Source: Botrytis cinerea B05.10
Lineage: Eukaryota; Ascomycota; Leotiomycetes; Helotiales; Sclerotiniaceae
DNA: 64,000 nucleotides
Reading direction: 5' to 3'
Assembly: GCF_000143535.2 (NCBI RefSeq)
Contig: NC_037315.1
Span: forward strand, 992,001 to 1,056,000
In this document: positions 54,391 to 64,000 of the stretch, piece after piece
Layout of the letters: each line of letters begins with the position of its first letter
Position numbering within the stretch: position 1 is the first letter of the stretch
Made by a program: the position numbers and the translations under genes
The notes under the pieces: model-generated
Database searches by the model: none
What the model saw: the letters and a program-made list of their open reading frames with translations, nothing else
Told to the model about the DNA's origin: nothing

Positions 54391-55352
54391 CTACCATGGT
54401 AGTTGCAGAGGCGTAGGTAGACCCGTCCCGATTGTTACATCCGCGGTACCAATATCTCTAGGACCCCTTGGTGCCCAGTATTGACCCGACTTACTGATGT
54501 CTAGCTTTTCTGTCCATTCAACCAAGCTCCCCGCAGCTTCATCGGGTGTTACTGCTCCTCCATCGTCCCAATATTTATCAAAGCCCACTCCTTTTGTCAT
54601 CTCTGTTCGCATGAATCCAGGATGCAGAATCGATACAATTATTCCATGCTCCTTCAAATCTAGCGAAAGAAGCTTTCCAACCATGTTGAGAGCGGATTTT
54701 GAAGCGTGATGTCCATAATTACCGCCGCCTTCCTTCTCGTGCCGCAAAGTGATTGAGCCTGATTCAGAGGAGATAAGAAGGATTTTGGAACCTTTTGTGA
54801 TGTTTTTGGCGCGGAACAGAGATTGGACTATGAAGGGAGGAGAGATGGCCGATGTTGCTAGAAGATATAACGTCAGTCCACCCGGATGCGAGATTCGGCA
54901 TGATGAGGATGCTGTAAAGTACTTACTGTACATCTTTACTTGTTCATCCCATTTTGGACCATTGACAAAGTCTTCTGTGGCAAAATATCCAGCTGTAATA
55001 ATCTGAGATTCAATCAGTCACAAGGAGCTGCTGCGAAACGCCCTCAACATATTCGCCTTGTAATGAAACTGGGTTAAGTGAGCGGACATACAACGACATC
55101 AAATGCAACTCGTCCCCCCTCAACCATTCCACCACCCCCTCCGAGCATACCCAGCTGATTCACCAATTTTCTCCCTACACCTTCTTCTGCAACATCGATA
55201 TTGGGAATCCATACGATCTTTTCATTCAGATTGGATGGGCCTGTGGCAGCACGCGTGGTTCCATAAACGGTTGTTGAGTGTTGCGAAGCGTAATTGTTCG
55301 CAAGTGATGCACCTAAACCACGAGTGGCACCTACAATCAAGATGTTGGTCAT
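54391..55352 (-). CDS. Short-chain dehydrogenase/reductase-like protein
   Basis: Exons 55352-55092, 55002-54927 and 54857-54391 encode 267 residues. The N terminus MTNILIVGATRGLGASLANN has the GxxxGxG nucleotide-binding motif. Junctions restore AFDVV|IITAGYFATEDFVNG (the NAG-like segment, here ITAG) and KMY|TTSAISPPFIVQSL. The catalytic region reads KILLISSESGSITLRHEKEG, with the Ser, then NYGHHASKSALNM, where His stands at the position of the usual Tyr of YxxxK. HPGFMRTEMT follows. The NAD(P)-binding fold is therefore intact but the proton-donor Tyr is absent, so classical oxidoreductase activity is doubtful. Related fungal proteins with GHH at this site exist in my recollection. Donors are GTATGT and GTAAGT, acceptors CTCAG and TCTAG. 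Confidence 0.87.
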
Positions 55353-56818
55353 ATTGAACGATGAATTGTGGATGAGATTGAGATTGAGATTGAGATATTG
55401 AGAGGGGGTTTTTGTTCAGAATCACTAAATATTTCTAAGCTGCAGAGGTCTCCAGCAACTCAATGTATGCGAGCATGTACTTGGGACTGTTGACGTAGCC
55501 ATGACGTCTTTTTAGTGTTAGATGATGACAAACTTAGCGCCTTCAACCCCACGTCGACCAATTCAGGGTCTGGATCCAGGGTGAGGTGTGCTGCAAAATA
55601 CAGCGATGTAGCACTGAGAACACATACCGAATGGCTGGAGAACGATGCGATTTTTTCTTTATTCAAGTGCCAAGGGAGATTTCAAGTGGAGTGTCCTATC
55701 GTCTACTCACAGGGCCATTCATTGCCCAGGCACAAGATTAACGTGGAGAAAAAGACCCGTACCTAGTAGGTGATCTCATCATTCATGATATCAAGAATCA
55801 ACGTAAGCCCTGGGCCAACAGATGATTCCAATGCTGCTAGACGGTGCCATTAACTAGATCCTTTGACTGTTAGACTGGATTCGCCCAATAATGGTCTCGC
55901 ATCAACAGGTATCCCTTTTCTCCCTGGGAGAACAAGCAAAGGTGGGTGATAGTAGCTGATAACTAGGCACGTCGAAGAGAATCCCACGATGTGGCCCAGA
56001 AGCCCCGCAGGTTTGGAAGGAGTTTGGATCTACTGTTCCTAGACTTTATCCTACGACTATACAGACTAGATCACAGGGATTCGCAAGTCAGAGACTGAAG
56101 CTCCAGAGAAAGACGATAGTAGATGTAGAAATTCCAGCCTCCAGATTCTCGATCTTTGCCATCGAGTTTCAAGAATGGCATAGTGATTGCGAATATCGAG
56201 GACCCATAACATGCCCCTTATTGGCGTCTTCCTAACTTCTTCCATGAAGTCTTGGGCGGTTCAACGTAGAGTTGGTAACCTGAATACGAGTCTTGGTACA
56301 AATTAGCGGACTCGTTTGATGTAATTACATTGACATGGGATGAAACAAGGATGGATAATCGTTGAGAAGATCAATCGCAATTTCAAAAGCATACAGACTT
56401 TGGCGATTTACCCACAAATTCTCCAGTCTCTCAACCTATCACTTGGTGCCAAGATGTGGAAGAATCCCATAAATATCCTCCCTCGAATTCAAAGTTGCCC
56501 CCAACGGTGCTTACTCCATATGGCGCAGGAATACCAGCATTATCATCACAGCAGATTGGCTTACCACACTAAAGATTATCACATTATCACATCCACATGG
56601 CTATTTCCGATTATTCACTACCGTTCTAAGGTTCTAAGCAGCCAAGATCCAAATTTCCCCTTACTAACACTCTTCTTTTGTCCACCATGTTTATTTTATA
56701 TATCACGTCGCGTCCCCCTTCATCGTCTACGAGTTTCGAGTTCATGTGTATGCAATTTACGTCTCGATACATATCGCCTCTATAAGGGATCGCAAACACT
56801 CTCGTTGACACCCCCACC
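55353..56818. other. Intergenic region without a recognisable gene
   Basis: Divergent upstream region of the short-chain dehydrogenase and DUF5672 genes. The plus-strand frame at 56340-56879 overlaps the start of the DUF5672 gene in another frame and has no family features. Confidence 0.5.
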
Positions 56819-58109
56819 ATGGCGCCGGCACACGAATCGGGGTCGTTTCTATGGAATAGAAAGATGCACAGGAGTTTGATTTTCGCGACTTGTATTTTGT
56901 ATGTTCATTGTTTCTTGCACCGGAGGGGATTGCGCGCTCAGCGATAAGATCCAATCTTGTCTGGGGATTTTTGACCCATAATTTGATCCCCAGGAGTTTG
57001 GGAATCTCCGCTGTGTATCCAAGGTGCCACGCTAGACATTAATTCTAACTATTCGCAGAAGTTTGCTTATGTTAGTTTTCTACTATCAATACGACTTATC
57101 ATCAATATCGAAATTCCATCTGGACAAACTAACACCAGGAGGGTCGAGCGCGGTGGGCGATTCTGTAGCGCCAGAATCAAAGTCTTCAACTGCAAACCTA
57201 GAAGGAGATTTGGCCACCGGCAGTCCGAAAACTAGTATAGCTTCGACAGGCTCGAAGGGAGGTTCGACGAACACGAAAGTTGAATTGGACCAGACGCGGG
57301 TTGCTCTCCTTCTCGAAACTCGGCCCATACCTCATTTGCCCGCTCTTCTCGCACACTTTATATCCGTTTTACCCGCACCGTGGGTTTTCCGCTTCGTTGG
57401 AACCCCGGAAGCTAATGCATTGATTTCCTCTTCCTCGTCTCTATCCGGTCATGTCAAGACTGGAAAATTGGTCATTACCGAGCTCCCCGAGAAATACGCC
57501 ATCAAAGACCAGGAGACTATAAGCATGACTCTTACAGATTTGACCTTCTACAGAGACTTTCTCGCTCCTGCGGAATGGGTTCTGATGTTTCAAAGCGATT
57601 CAATGATATGCGCATCCTCTGAGTATAACATAGAAGACTGGATTTCCAAAGACTATTCCTGGGTCGGTGCCCCGTGGAATATGGCTGTAAAGGGTGGAAA
57701 TGGAGGGTTGAGTCTCAGGCATATCCCTCCCATCATTAAAATCCTCGAAAAAGAAGTTCGTAAGCCCGGTACTCCGTGGGAAGATCGTTGGATATGCGAT
57801 CGCCTCATAGAATCAGATGCTAGCAAAATGCCTGGACCAGACGTAGAAGTCAAATTCAGCGTGGAAAGCCAGTGGTACGAGAAGCCCTTTGGTTATCATC
57901 TAATAGGAAGTGGTAAATTCTTGGTGCCGGCCGTCTGGGATAATAAAGAGCGCAGAAAGCATATTTTGGAATATTGCCCGGAAGTCAAGATTGTGCTGGA
58001 TATGGATCTGATCAAAGAGACAGAGAAATTGACCAAGGAACTCGAGGAACTAAAATCTCCAAAGGCTGGCACGGAAAAAGAGAAAGGAAAGGAAGATGGG
58101 CCCAAGTAA
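56819..58109 (+). CDS. DUF5672 family protein, type II membrane, glycosyltransferase-like
   Basis: Exons 56819-56898 and 57059-58109 encode 376 residues. The intron (GTATGT donor, TTCTAAC branch, TTCGCAG acceptor) interrupts the membrane anchor: MHRSLIFATCIL joins SLLMLVFYYQYDLSS, giving a signal anchor at about residues 18-36 with a basic cytosolic N terminus. A Ser/Gly-rich stem follows, then the catalytic-like domain: RVALLLETRPIPHLPALLAH, WVLMFQSDSMICASSEYNIE (QSDS in the place of a DXD-like motif), YSWVGAPWN, GGNGGLSLRHIPPI, and GTPWEDRWICDRL. These are the hallmarks of DUF5672, presumed glycosyltransferases of the Golgi. The C terminus is Lys/Glu-rich (KLTKELEELKSPKAG). Substrate unknown. 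Confidence 0.88.
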
Positions 58110-58380
58110 ATCACATGGGAGGAAAAGAAGATGAATTTATAGAGCACATAGTAAATATATATAATACCCACGAATAATGACGTTGACATTGATAGACAAA
58201 TTAAAGACACAAATACAATTACGGATCTTTCTATTCGCACGAGAATGAAGAGACTATCATGACAGTCGTAGCTAGTTGACGAAGAGACTCTCACGCCAAC
58301 CAGTATAGATCTTTGCAGACAACACAATTCACAAATGGAAGCTTCCCGGATTGAATATTTATAGAGATTTTGACACAGAT

Positions 58381-58403
58381 ATATATTTATATATATATAT
58401 ATA
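58381..58403. repeat. (TA)n microsatellite
   Basis: A run of TA dinucleotides upstream of the AIM11-like gene, followed directly by GC-containing DNA. Confidence 0.85.
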
Positions 58404-58619
58404 GCCCGGCCAGGTCAACCGGAGAAACTCTAAAAGTTTAGGTTACAGCACTACAAATAACGCTGTAGAACGACGCTAAACCTTATTCGCGTAAGCACAA
58501 TTTTTCAGAACATGAAAAGCTTCCTTGAACCTATAAACGTTCTAGCTACAGCGATCGCATTCTAACACACCCGTTCATACTTTCGATCCGCAAGGAAAGC
58601 GTCCGCTCCGAATCCATCA

Positions 58620-59210
58620 ATGGCATTTGTCCAAGATCCCTCAACCATGGCCGAATCTCAACCCACATCCTCCTCTACAAACCCCCCACCAGCATCTCCC
58701 ACCACGGCAATAGATTCTTCACTTTTCTCACAACGATCGCGGCGTCAGTTTGGTCTATTCATGGGTGGGGCAGCGTTCGTTGGTCTTTCGGCTTTCGTCA
58801 CTCGCAGAGCACTCGTACGGAAATATAAGATGATGCTGCCAAAATTCTACACACCTAGCAATCGGGTTCATGAAGTGGATGGATCTATGGAGGCATTGGA
58901 AGCACTCAGTGTAGCGACTATAAATGTGGCCAGTATCAGCGTAATGCTCAGTGGAGGACTGCTATGGGCTTTCGACATTTCGACGGTCGCTGACCTGAGG
59001 CAAAGATATCGGGCAAAGATGGGATTGCTCGCTCAAGAAACAAACCCAGAGGACGAGAAACAGATGGAGGAGTGGGTAAATGCAATGATGGTCAGATTGA
59101 ATATCGATCCCAAGGAGTATTCTGCTGAGAAGGGCGAGAAGGGAGATAACACTCTCGGAGGGGCCGGTGAGCAGTTGGATGATGGGACGGAACAGTCTAA
59201 GAAACCATAG
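58620..59210 (+). CDS. AIM11: AIM11-like mitochondrial membrane protein
   Basis: One exon encodes 196 residues from the ATG at 58620; a second ATG nine codons on (MAESQPTSSS) could also serve. After a Ser/Pro-rich N terminus, RRQFGLFMGGAAFVGLSAFV forms membrane segment one, followed by TRRALVRKYKMMLPKFYTPS. ATINVASISVMLSGGLLWAF forms segment two and is followed by DISTVADLRQRYRAKMG. FYTPSNR and WAFDIS are typical of fungal AIM11 (altered inheritance of mitochondria 11). The protein ends in a charged tail with EEWVNAMMVRLNI. The molecular function in the family is not known. Confidence 0.85.
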   Translation: MAFVQDPSTMAESQPTSSSTNPPPASPTTAIDSSLFSQRSRRQFGLFMGGAAFVGLSAFVTRRALVRKYKMMLPKFYTPSNRVHEVDGSMEALEALSVATINVASISVMLSGGLLWAFDISTVADLRQRYRAKMGLLAQETNPEDEKQMEEWVNAMMVRLNIDPKEYSAEKGEKGDNTLGGAGEQLDDGTEQSKKP

Positions 59211-59722
59211 AGTCAGAACGGGTTCGGCGACCACAATACAATGGACATTGGTGGATGCTGAAATGACGGCAGGGAAACCCTTCAAAATAAAGGCAGCCAG
59301 TAAAGCACCAGAGAAAAACACCCCAGCTTAAACCAAGCACAGGCGGGGCTGAAACACATTTGCGGTAATTGGCGCGAATACATGAGAAACAACTTACTTT
59401 TTCCTATGCTTATTTTGCAAGCATTCCTTCGATATTTCTTTTGCCAGCGCTTTTTGCGGTGTAGGAGCTCCTCGCCCGAAATGGCTTTCATTGGGTCAGC
59501 AGAAAGATGCGGGTGAGCATCTCAGCCACATGCAAGGGCATACCCGTAATATGGGCACCTATATGAAGGTTACCTTTTATAGCACATGGCATTGAAATAT
59601 GACAAGTAATCAATACTGAATGATTCGCAAAACTTCGTCAAGAGATCATGTCGCTTCAATGTTCACCATACACTCCGCTTCACAAAGCTTGAGTTTCAGC
59701 ATTTCGCCTAGTAGCAGTTTCT

Positions 59723-61537
59723 ATGGATTGCAAAAGTCTAATACGTAGGTATGTTCTTGTAGCTCAGCCCTCAAAATGGGCCCAGCCAGGTCACCGAGTC
59801 GTTGTTCAGTCTCCGGTGCTAAACATTGCAAACGAGTCACTCATACCGGTGAGACGATTCGAAGGCAAAGATGAGAATTCGGTTTGTTTCATGCCCGTAC
59901 AAGATATCGAAAAGGATGGGAGTATTGCCTACAAAAACTTAGGGATTGCTATGGAGGCCACCCAGATGGATGCTCATGGCATGGCATGGATTCAAAGCGA
60001 CTCTGAATTCGACTACCAACCTGGTGACCGATTTTGGCTGTTCATTACTGCCAAAGGAGACGACTACGAAAATAATGTTCCTGTCATCAACCTACGAACT
60101 ATGGAAACAGGATCAGTACCTATTTCTCATGTATGTTGGTTTCCAAAGATGCGCGGACCCGGCAATGAAGTATGGACATTCGGGGGCAACATCAGAAAGC
60201 TCAAGCTCCATGGCAGAAATAATTTTACTCTCTGGATTTGGGGCATATGCCAATATTTGGACGGCCAGCCAGCAACGACTAGATATATTCAAGTACCCGA
60301 AAAGAATGTCGACACTGATGAACAACAGTGGTTGAAATCCTCCAACGCTGAGTCTCTATTTTCTCACATCTATAAGAGCATGACAAAAGATTGTCAGCAG
60401 ATAATTTCCCCAGTGCTGTCTCCGCTTCGAGCAACAAATTGCAGTATTTTACCAAAAGGCTTACACACACCACCAATTTCGCCATGTATGGGCCATCCCC
60501 GGCCATTGAATGAAGATACCAATTTTACACCAAGGCTAGCATCTACAGAGTTGAATTCTGCCTGGAAAAATATCATGAATCTCGCGTCTAAAGGAACACC
60601 AAGGCCCATTCGGAGTAGTCTCATACACCCGCAGAGAATCTTATCCTCACCTGATCGCAGGAAATTTCGTCGAACGGACGTTAATGATAGTCGGAGTGGT
60701 TTGGGTCATTTCGACAGCACTGCTAGATCATCCAACAGGTCTCCTTCTTTAACCATGGAGAATAGTAACTTTCGTGTTCCCAACGATGATTTAATGGAAT
60801 TATTGGCAGATCGAGATGGAGGAGGTATACGTTGCGCATTACGCCTCCTGGATTGGACTCGAAAGCAGGTCGAAGAGAGTCGAGCGAAAGACGCAGATCA
60901 TGCGAGACTTTCGGCCGCACACCCACTTCTTAGGAGCAACCCTACAATATTGTTCGAGAGATACCAGACGAAGAGAAACCTATCAGCTATCACAGAATTG
61001 TGCGATCGTGGGAAGGACGATTGCGAATGGTCACTCCGTTTTACTTCGAAGCATCATCATCCCGACCAAAAGAAATGCACCATAACGAAGAAAATTCGGG
61101 AGCACGAGCATTGCATCTCATCATTACGGCCACTTCCCAGCAGGGCAGGTCCCTGTCTTCTTATTGAAGGCGCACAGGAGCATCAATGTTGCACTTGGGA
61201 TGATAAAGACACGAAAGACTTGTCGGTTGCCGTGAAAGAATTCGATAATGTGAAAATTATGGAAGCTAAAGACAATTGCACGCTTAGTGATGAAAAGGGC
61301 ATTGAAATTCCAGATCAATTCATCGATGAGAGCAAGAAGATCAAGGAAGAGAAATGGATTCCTCCACATTTATTTGAAGAACTATATGATGGGGAAGGGA
61401 AATGGTTGCGAGATGAGCTTGATAAAGGAAATTTCCATGACGAAATTCTTGAATTAGAGAAGATGCAGGATGGTGAACAGGATCAAGGTCAAAATCAGGA
61501 GGAGCAGCATCCCGAGAATTGTCTTAGCTACATGTGA
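59723..61537 (+). CDS. Large hypothetical protein, unassigned
   Basis: One exon encodes 604 residues from the ATG at 59723 (MDCKSLIRRYVLVAQPSKWA). The N-terminal half (about 1-190) looks folded, with GIAMEATQMDAHGMAWIQSD, DYQPGDRFWLFITAKGDD, HVCWFPKMRGPGNEVWTFGG and a FTLWIWGICQYL segment, possibly beta-rich. The middle is disordered and Ser/Pro-rich (SPVLSPLRATNC, HTPPISPCMGHPRPL). The last third is charged, has scattered Cys/His residues (ELCDRGKDDCEW, HHHPDQKKC, EHQCCTW) and ends in an acidic Gln-rich stretch. No signal peptide or membrane segment is present. I do not recognise the family, and further upstream exons cannot be excluded. Confidence 0.65.
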   Translation: MDCKSLIRRYVLVAQPSKWAQPGHRVVVQSPVLNIANESLIPVRRFEGKDENSVCFMPVQDIEKDGSIAYKNLGIAMEATQMDAHGMAWIQSDSEFDYQPGDRFWLFITAKGDDYENNVPVINLRTMETGSVPISHVCWFPKMRGPGNEVWTFGGNIRKLKLHGRNNFTLWIWGICQYLDGQPATTRYIQVPEKNVDTDEQQWLKSSNAESLFSHIYKSMTKDCQQIISPVLSPLRATNCSILPKGLHTPPISPCMGHPRPLNEDTNFTPRLASTELNSAWKNIMNLASKGTPRPIRSSLIHPQRILSSPDRRKFRRTDVNDSRSGLGHFDSTARSSNRSPSLTMENSNFRVPNDDLMELLADRDGGGIRCALRLLDWTRKQVEESRAKDADHARLSAAHPLLRSNPTILFERYQTKRNLSAITELCDRGKDDCEWSLRFTSKHHHPDQKKCTITKKIREHEHCISSLRPLPSRAGPCLLIEGAQEHQCCTWDDKDTKDLSVAVKEFDNVKIMEAKDNCTLSDEKGIEIPDQFIDESKKIKEEKWIPPHLFEELYDGEGKWLRDELDKGNFHDEILELEKMQDGEQDQGQNQEEQHPENCLSYM

Positions 61538-62967
61538 TGGTTACTAAATTCTAAATAAGTATTAGCTTGCAAATAAATACGATATCGATACCCCATCATA
61601 CAGACTCATCATCATCAACCAGCACAGGAGCTTGTATATTTCTTCAGATATTGGAATAGTCTGTTGTATCAATACTCAAATCTAAACCATTATAGTTCCT
61701 AAATTCCCATTTCCATGTTCTCGGTCGTGATCTTCGAAGTTCTCACCGATGTCAGCTACCAATTATGACTAAAATCTAGAATCCTAGATATACAATAAAA
61801 CCTCGGAAAAACCTGCAAATTCTTTGCATTTCCTACTTACCGCGCCTACCTACCGGTGTCTATTTACCTATAGAAGCCTATGAAGCGCCCTATGTAAGAG
61901 GTGCTTAAGCCACCTGCACAATTCTAAAAAATTCTGCACCATGTTGCAATGATATCCGAGCGGTCTAGAAAATCCCAGCAGCAATCATACGGTCAGCGTG
62001 TTGGAATTTTTTGCCATGCGTGGCGAAACAACGAATTCAGCCGCAGGGCTTGCAGGTGTGTGCAGTGCGATATGCAGCGGCTTCCCGAAAGGATAACCGG
62101 GTTGCAGGCTTGATGGAGAGGAGATTGCGATGGGGAATTTGTTCGGATTGGGAGGTTTGCGTGGATTTGCAGGGGCGCGTCGAAATGTGCTTGTTTTCAG
62201 GGGGAGGGGAGAAGAGGAGAGAAGAGATGGATGGTTGGTTGGTTGGTTGTGTAAGGCAAGGTAAGGTAAGTGTGGAATCTAAAACTTGGGACTGGTTTGG
62301 GGAGCGGAGAGAGCGTAATTAGGGGTTTGGTGGAGCAGGGGGGGAAGGGAGACTAAGTGAGGGGTTGGAATTCTGGGACTTCTGGAAATTGGCGGGATAG
62401 CCGCCTGGAATTCGGAATTTGTTTTCCTGGGTCGTGGACTATACTATGCTTTTGGTGTCTAGCCGTCTAGCCTCCACCGGTTGGATTTCTGGGGAAGGGT
62501 CTTTTGGTGGGTGTTCTGGTCGGGGAATTGGAATGTCACTGTTGTGACTTGGTGGAAATTACGAAGATGTTGGTGCGAATGGGTGGTGTAGAGCTCCGGA
62601 TGTCTGGGTCCGGAGAACTCTTGGTTTATTTGGTGTGCGGAATTATTGGGCTTTTGGGCAGTACAAATAGTTAGACATTCTGATATGTGATGCACGAAGT
62701 GGAAGTCATTGCATGTGTAGGGATGTGAATGTGTAGATATAGATTCATTATCTTGTACATGTAAAATATTCCATTCCACTATCCCCCCAAAGAATAATCC
62801 TCTAATATGCTATTTCTACTGTCATGTCGCAGTTCTTGGTCGTAAATCTCCATTATCATTATCATAAACTATATCTCATCACAGAACGCCCAAATCTTGC
62901 CTTTCCTCATGATACTGTGTATGTTCACCCAGATTGCGCCTCTAGATCGCGCGTCTATCATCTAATA
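61538..62967. other. Intergenic region without a recognisable gene
   Basis: Convergent 3' flanks of two hypothetical genes. GGTT tetramers occur at about 62233-62248. Frames at 62011-62322 and 62459-62779 have no supporting features. Confidence 0.5.
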
Positions 62968-63915
62968 TTAGCCAAGAACGTAGGTTGTGTAACATGATTT
63001 TGGTGATTCTGGTAGATTGACATGGGAAGGAAAATTTTCACACATACCTGTCGCCGCTTCTGTCGACGTTTTGCCTGTACTTTGGGTTCTTTTGACCACT
63101 TTTCCTCCATGGTCGTAACTCACATCATTGGTAGTCGCTGCCTTCGTGCGATAGACCCCTCGCTCTCTATCTTCCTTCATCCTGAAATAGTCTCTATTCG
63201 ATGCATGATTCTGATTCCGAAGGTTTCTTGGCCCATAAAAATATGGATTTCGATAAAACTGCGGGCATACCGGCTTGCCGGGCTGTGCTGTCAAATGACA
63301 TTTTACAGGTATTTGATTTGCAGGAGGTATACATGCTCGCAGCGTTTTCTCGAGTCCGTTTGTGAGAAATGAACCTGGCGAAGAGTAATCCTGATCGGTG
63401 TCTATCTTGAAACAGAATTGGAAGTCGTGCCCGAGAGCTTCGGCGTAGATTTCGAGGTGATCGCATTCGTCTTCGGGGTAGAGAAGTTTTTGAAATAGAA
63501 TGGAGTAGTTGCAGCAACCTCCCACGTAGCCGAAGCAACGGTCTATTTCTGGCTGAGGGAGTGTTTCGACTTTGCCCGCCAACCTCTGAAATGAACCGAA
63601 TGCCAGGTAGAGAATTCCGAGGGCCTCATATACGTGGGATGACTTAACTCTAGAATCAATAGAAGCCAACTCCATGAGCTCATTGGTAATATCTGTGACC
63701 ATTACAATGGAAGCTGCTACAAAATCATACATTCTCTTCAACTCGTGGTTTGTGACTCCTTTCATTCTCCGATGATGCGAGAGGTAAACTTCTTCCCGAG
63801 ACTTCAACCCTCCAAGTAATGCGATGACTTCGGAACTAGAGCGAGGAATATATTCTGGGCATTCCCCAGTGATGACATTGTTTAGGAGACGCATGACATT
63901 CGTTATTGAAGACAT
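62968..63915 (-). CDS. Hypothetical protein, unassigned
   Basis: One exon encodes 315 residues from the ATG at 63915. Support for transcription comes from a clean leader intron (63973-63919) that ends 3 nt before the ATG. The N-terminal two thirds look helical and folded (SEVIALLGGLKSREEVYLSH, RMYDFVAASIVMVTDITNEL, YEALGILYLAFGSFQRLAGK, CFGYVGGCCNYSILFQKLLY). The C-terminal third is basic and polar. No signal peptide is visible. A GTATGTGTG donor-like sequence near 63049 could start a further intron, so the last 27 residues are uncertain. Family not recognised. Confidence 0.65.
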   Translation of the reverse strand: MSSITNVMRLLNNVITGECPEYIPRSSSEVIALLGGLKSREEVYLSHHRRMKGVTNHELKRMYDFVAASIVMVTDITNELMELASIDSRVKSSHVYEALGILYLAFGSFQRLAGKVETLPQPEIDRCFGYVGGCCNYSILFQKLLYPEDECDHLEIYAEALGHDFQFCFKIDTDQDYSSPGSFLTNGLEKTLRACIPPANQIPVKCHLTAQPGKPVCPQFYRNPYFYGPRNLRNQNHASNRDYFRMKEDRERGVYRTKAATTNDVSYDHGGKVVKRTQSTGKTSTEAATGMCENFPSHVNLPESPKSCYTTYVLG

Positions 63916-63918
63916 TTT

Positions 63919-63973
63919 CTAGAAGTTCGATTAGCATTCTTTCCTTCATGATGTATGGGAGCTTCAAGCTTAC
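63919..63973 (-). other. 5' leader intron of the hypothetical gene at 62968-63915
   Basis: 55 nt on the minus strand, with GTAAGC donor, TGCTAATC branch and CTTCTAG acceptor. AAA alone lies between the acceptor and the ATG. Confidence 0.7.
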
Positions 63974-64000
63974 CTCTCGATGCGTCGGACAGATTGTAGA

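Noticed and set aside
56340..56879. 179-codon plus-strand frame before the DUF5672 gene
   Set aside because: It overlaps the true first exon in another frame and has no family features.

Overview
The window is nuclear DNA of a filamentous ascomycete. Genes have short introns (about 50-90 nt) with GTRNGT-type donors and CTAAC/CTGAC-like branch sites. Recognisable fungal genes include casein kinase 1, RPS27, PLP2, PEX4, a Yra1/Mlo3 RNA export factor and AIM11. The general look suggests a Leotiomycete-like fungus, but this is inference. No bacterial, plasmid, CRISPR, tRNA, rRNA or intact transposon feature was seen. Intergenic DNA is long and rich in microsatellites.

Layout. 0-5 kb: low-complexity DNA, then the casein kinase 1 gene with a CT-rich leader. 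8-13.6 kb: a hypothetical protein, a divergent RPS27/PLP2 pair and a small secreted protein. 14.6-16.9 kb: three tiny single-pass membrane proteins, all on the minus strand. 18.8-23.5 kb: PEX4 and a large Ser/Pro-rich protein. 23.5-28.5 kb: a gene desert with short repeats. 28.5-36 kb: a mitochondrial-looking protein, the intron-dense Yra1-like gene and a divergent 6-phosphogluconate-dehydrogenase-like gene. 37-53.4 kb: a cell-surface neighbourhood with a 1,626-residue mucin-like, probably GPI-anchored protein, a membrane-anchored aspartic-protease-like protein with a degenerate active site, and six small membrane proteins on one strand within 5.4 kb. 54-64 kb: a short-chain dehydrogenase, a DUF5672 type II membrane protein, AIM11 and two unrecognised proteins.

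The most interesting observations are: (1) a well-formed cassette (poison) exon inside intron 2 of the Yra1-like gene, carrying an in-frame stop; (2) two same-strand clusters of very small single-pass membrane proteins, including a pair 33 nt apart and one whose tail is five 33-bp repeats; (3) an intron signal that starts inside the stop codon of casein kinase 1; (4) several introns that end or begin within 0-4 nt of a start codon. All exon boundaries were worked out by eye from splice signals, frame and recalled family sequence, without transcript data.
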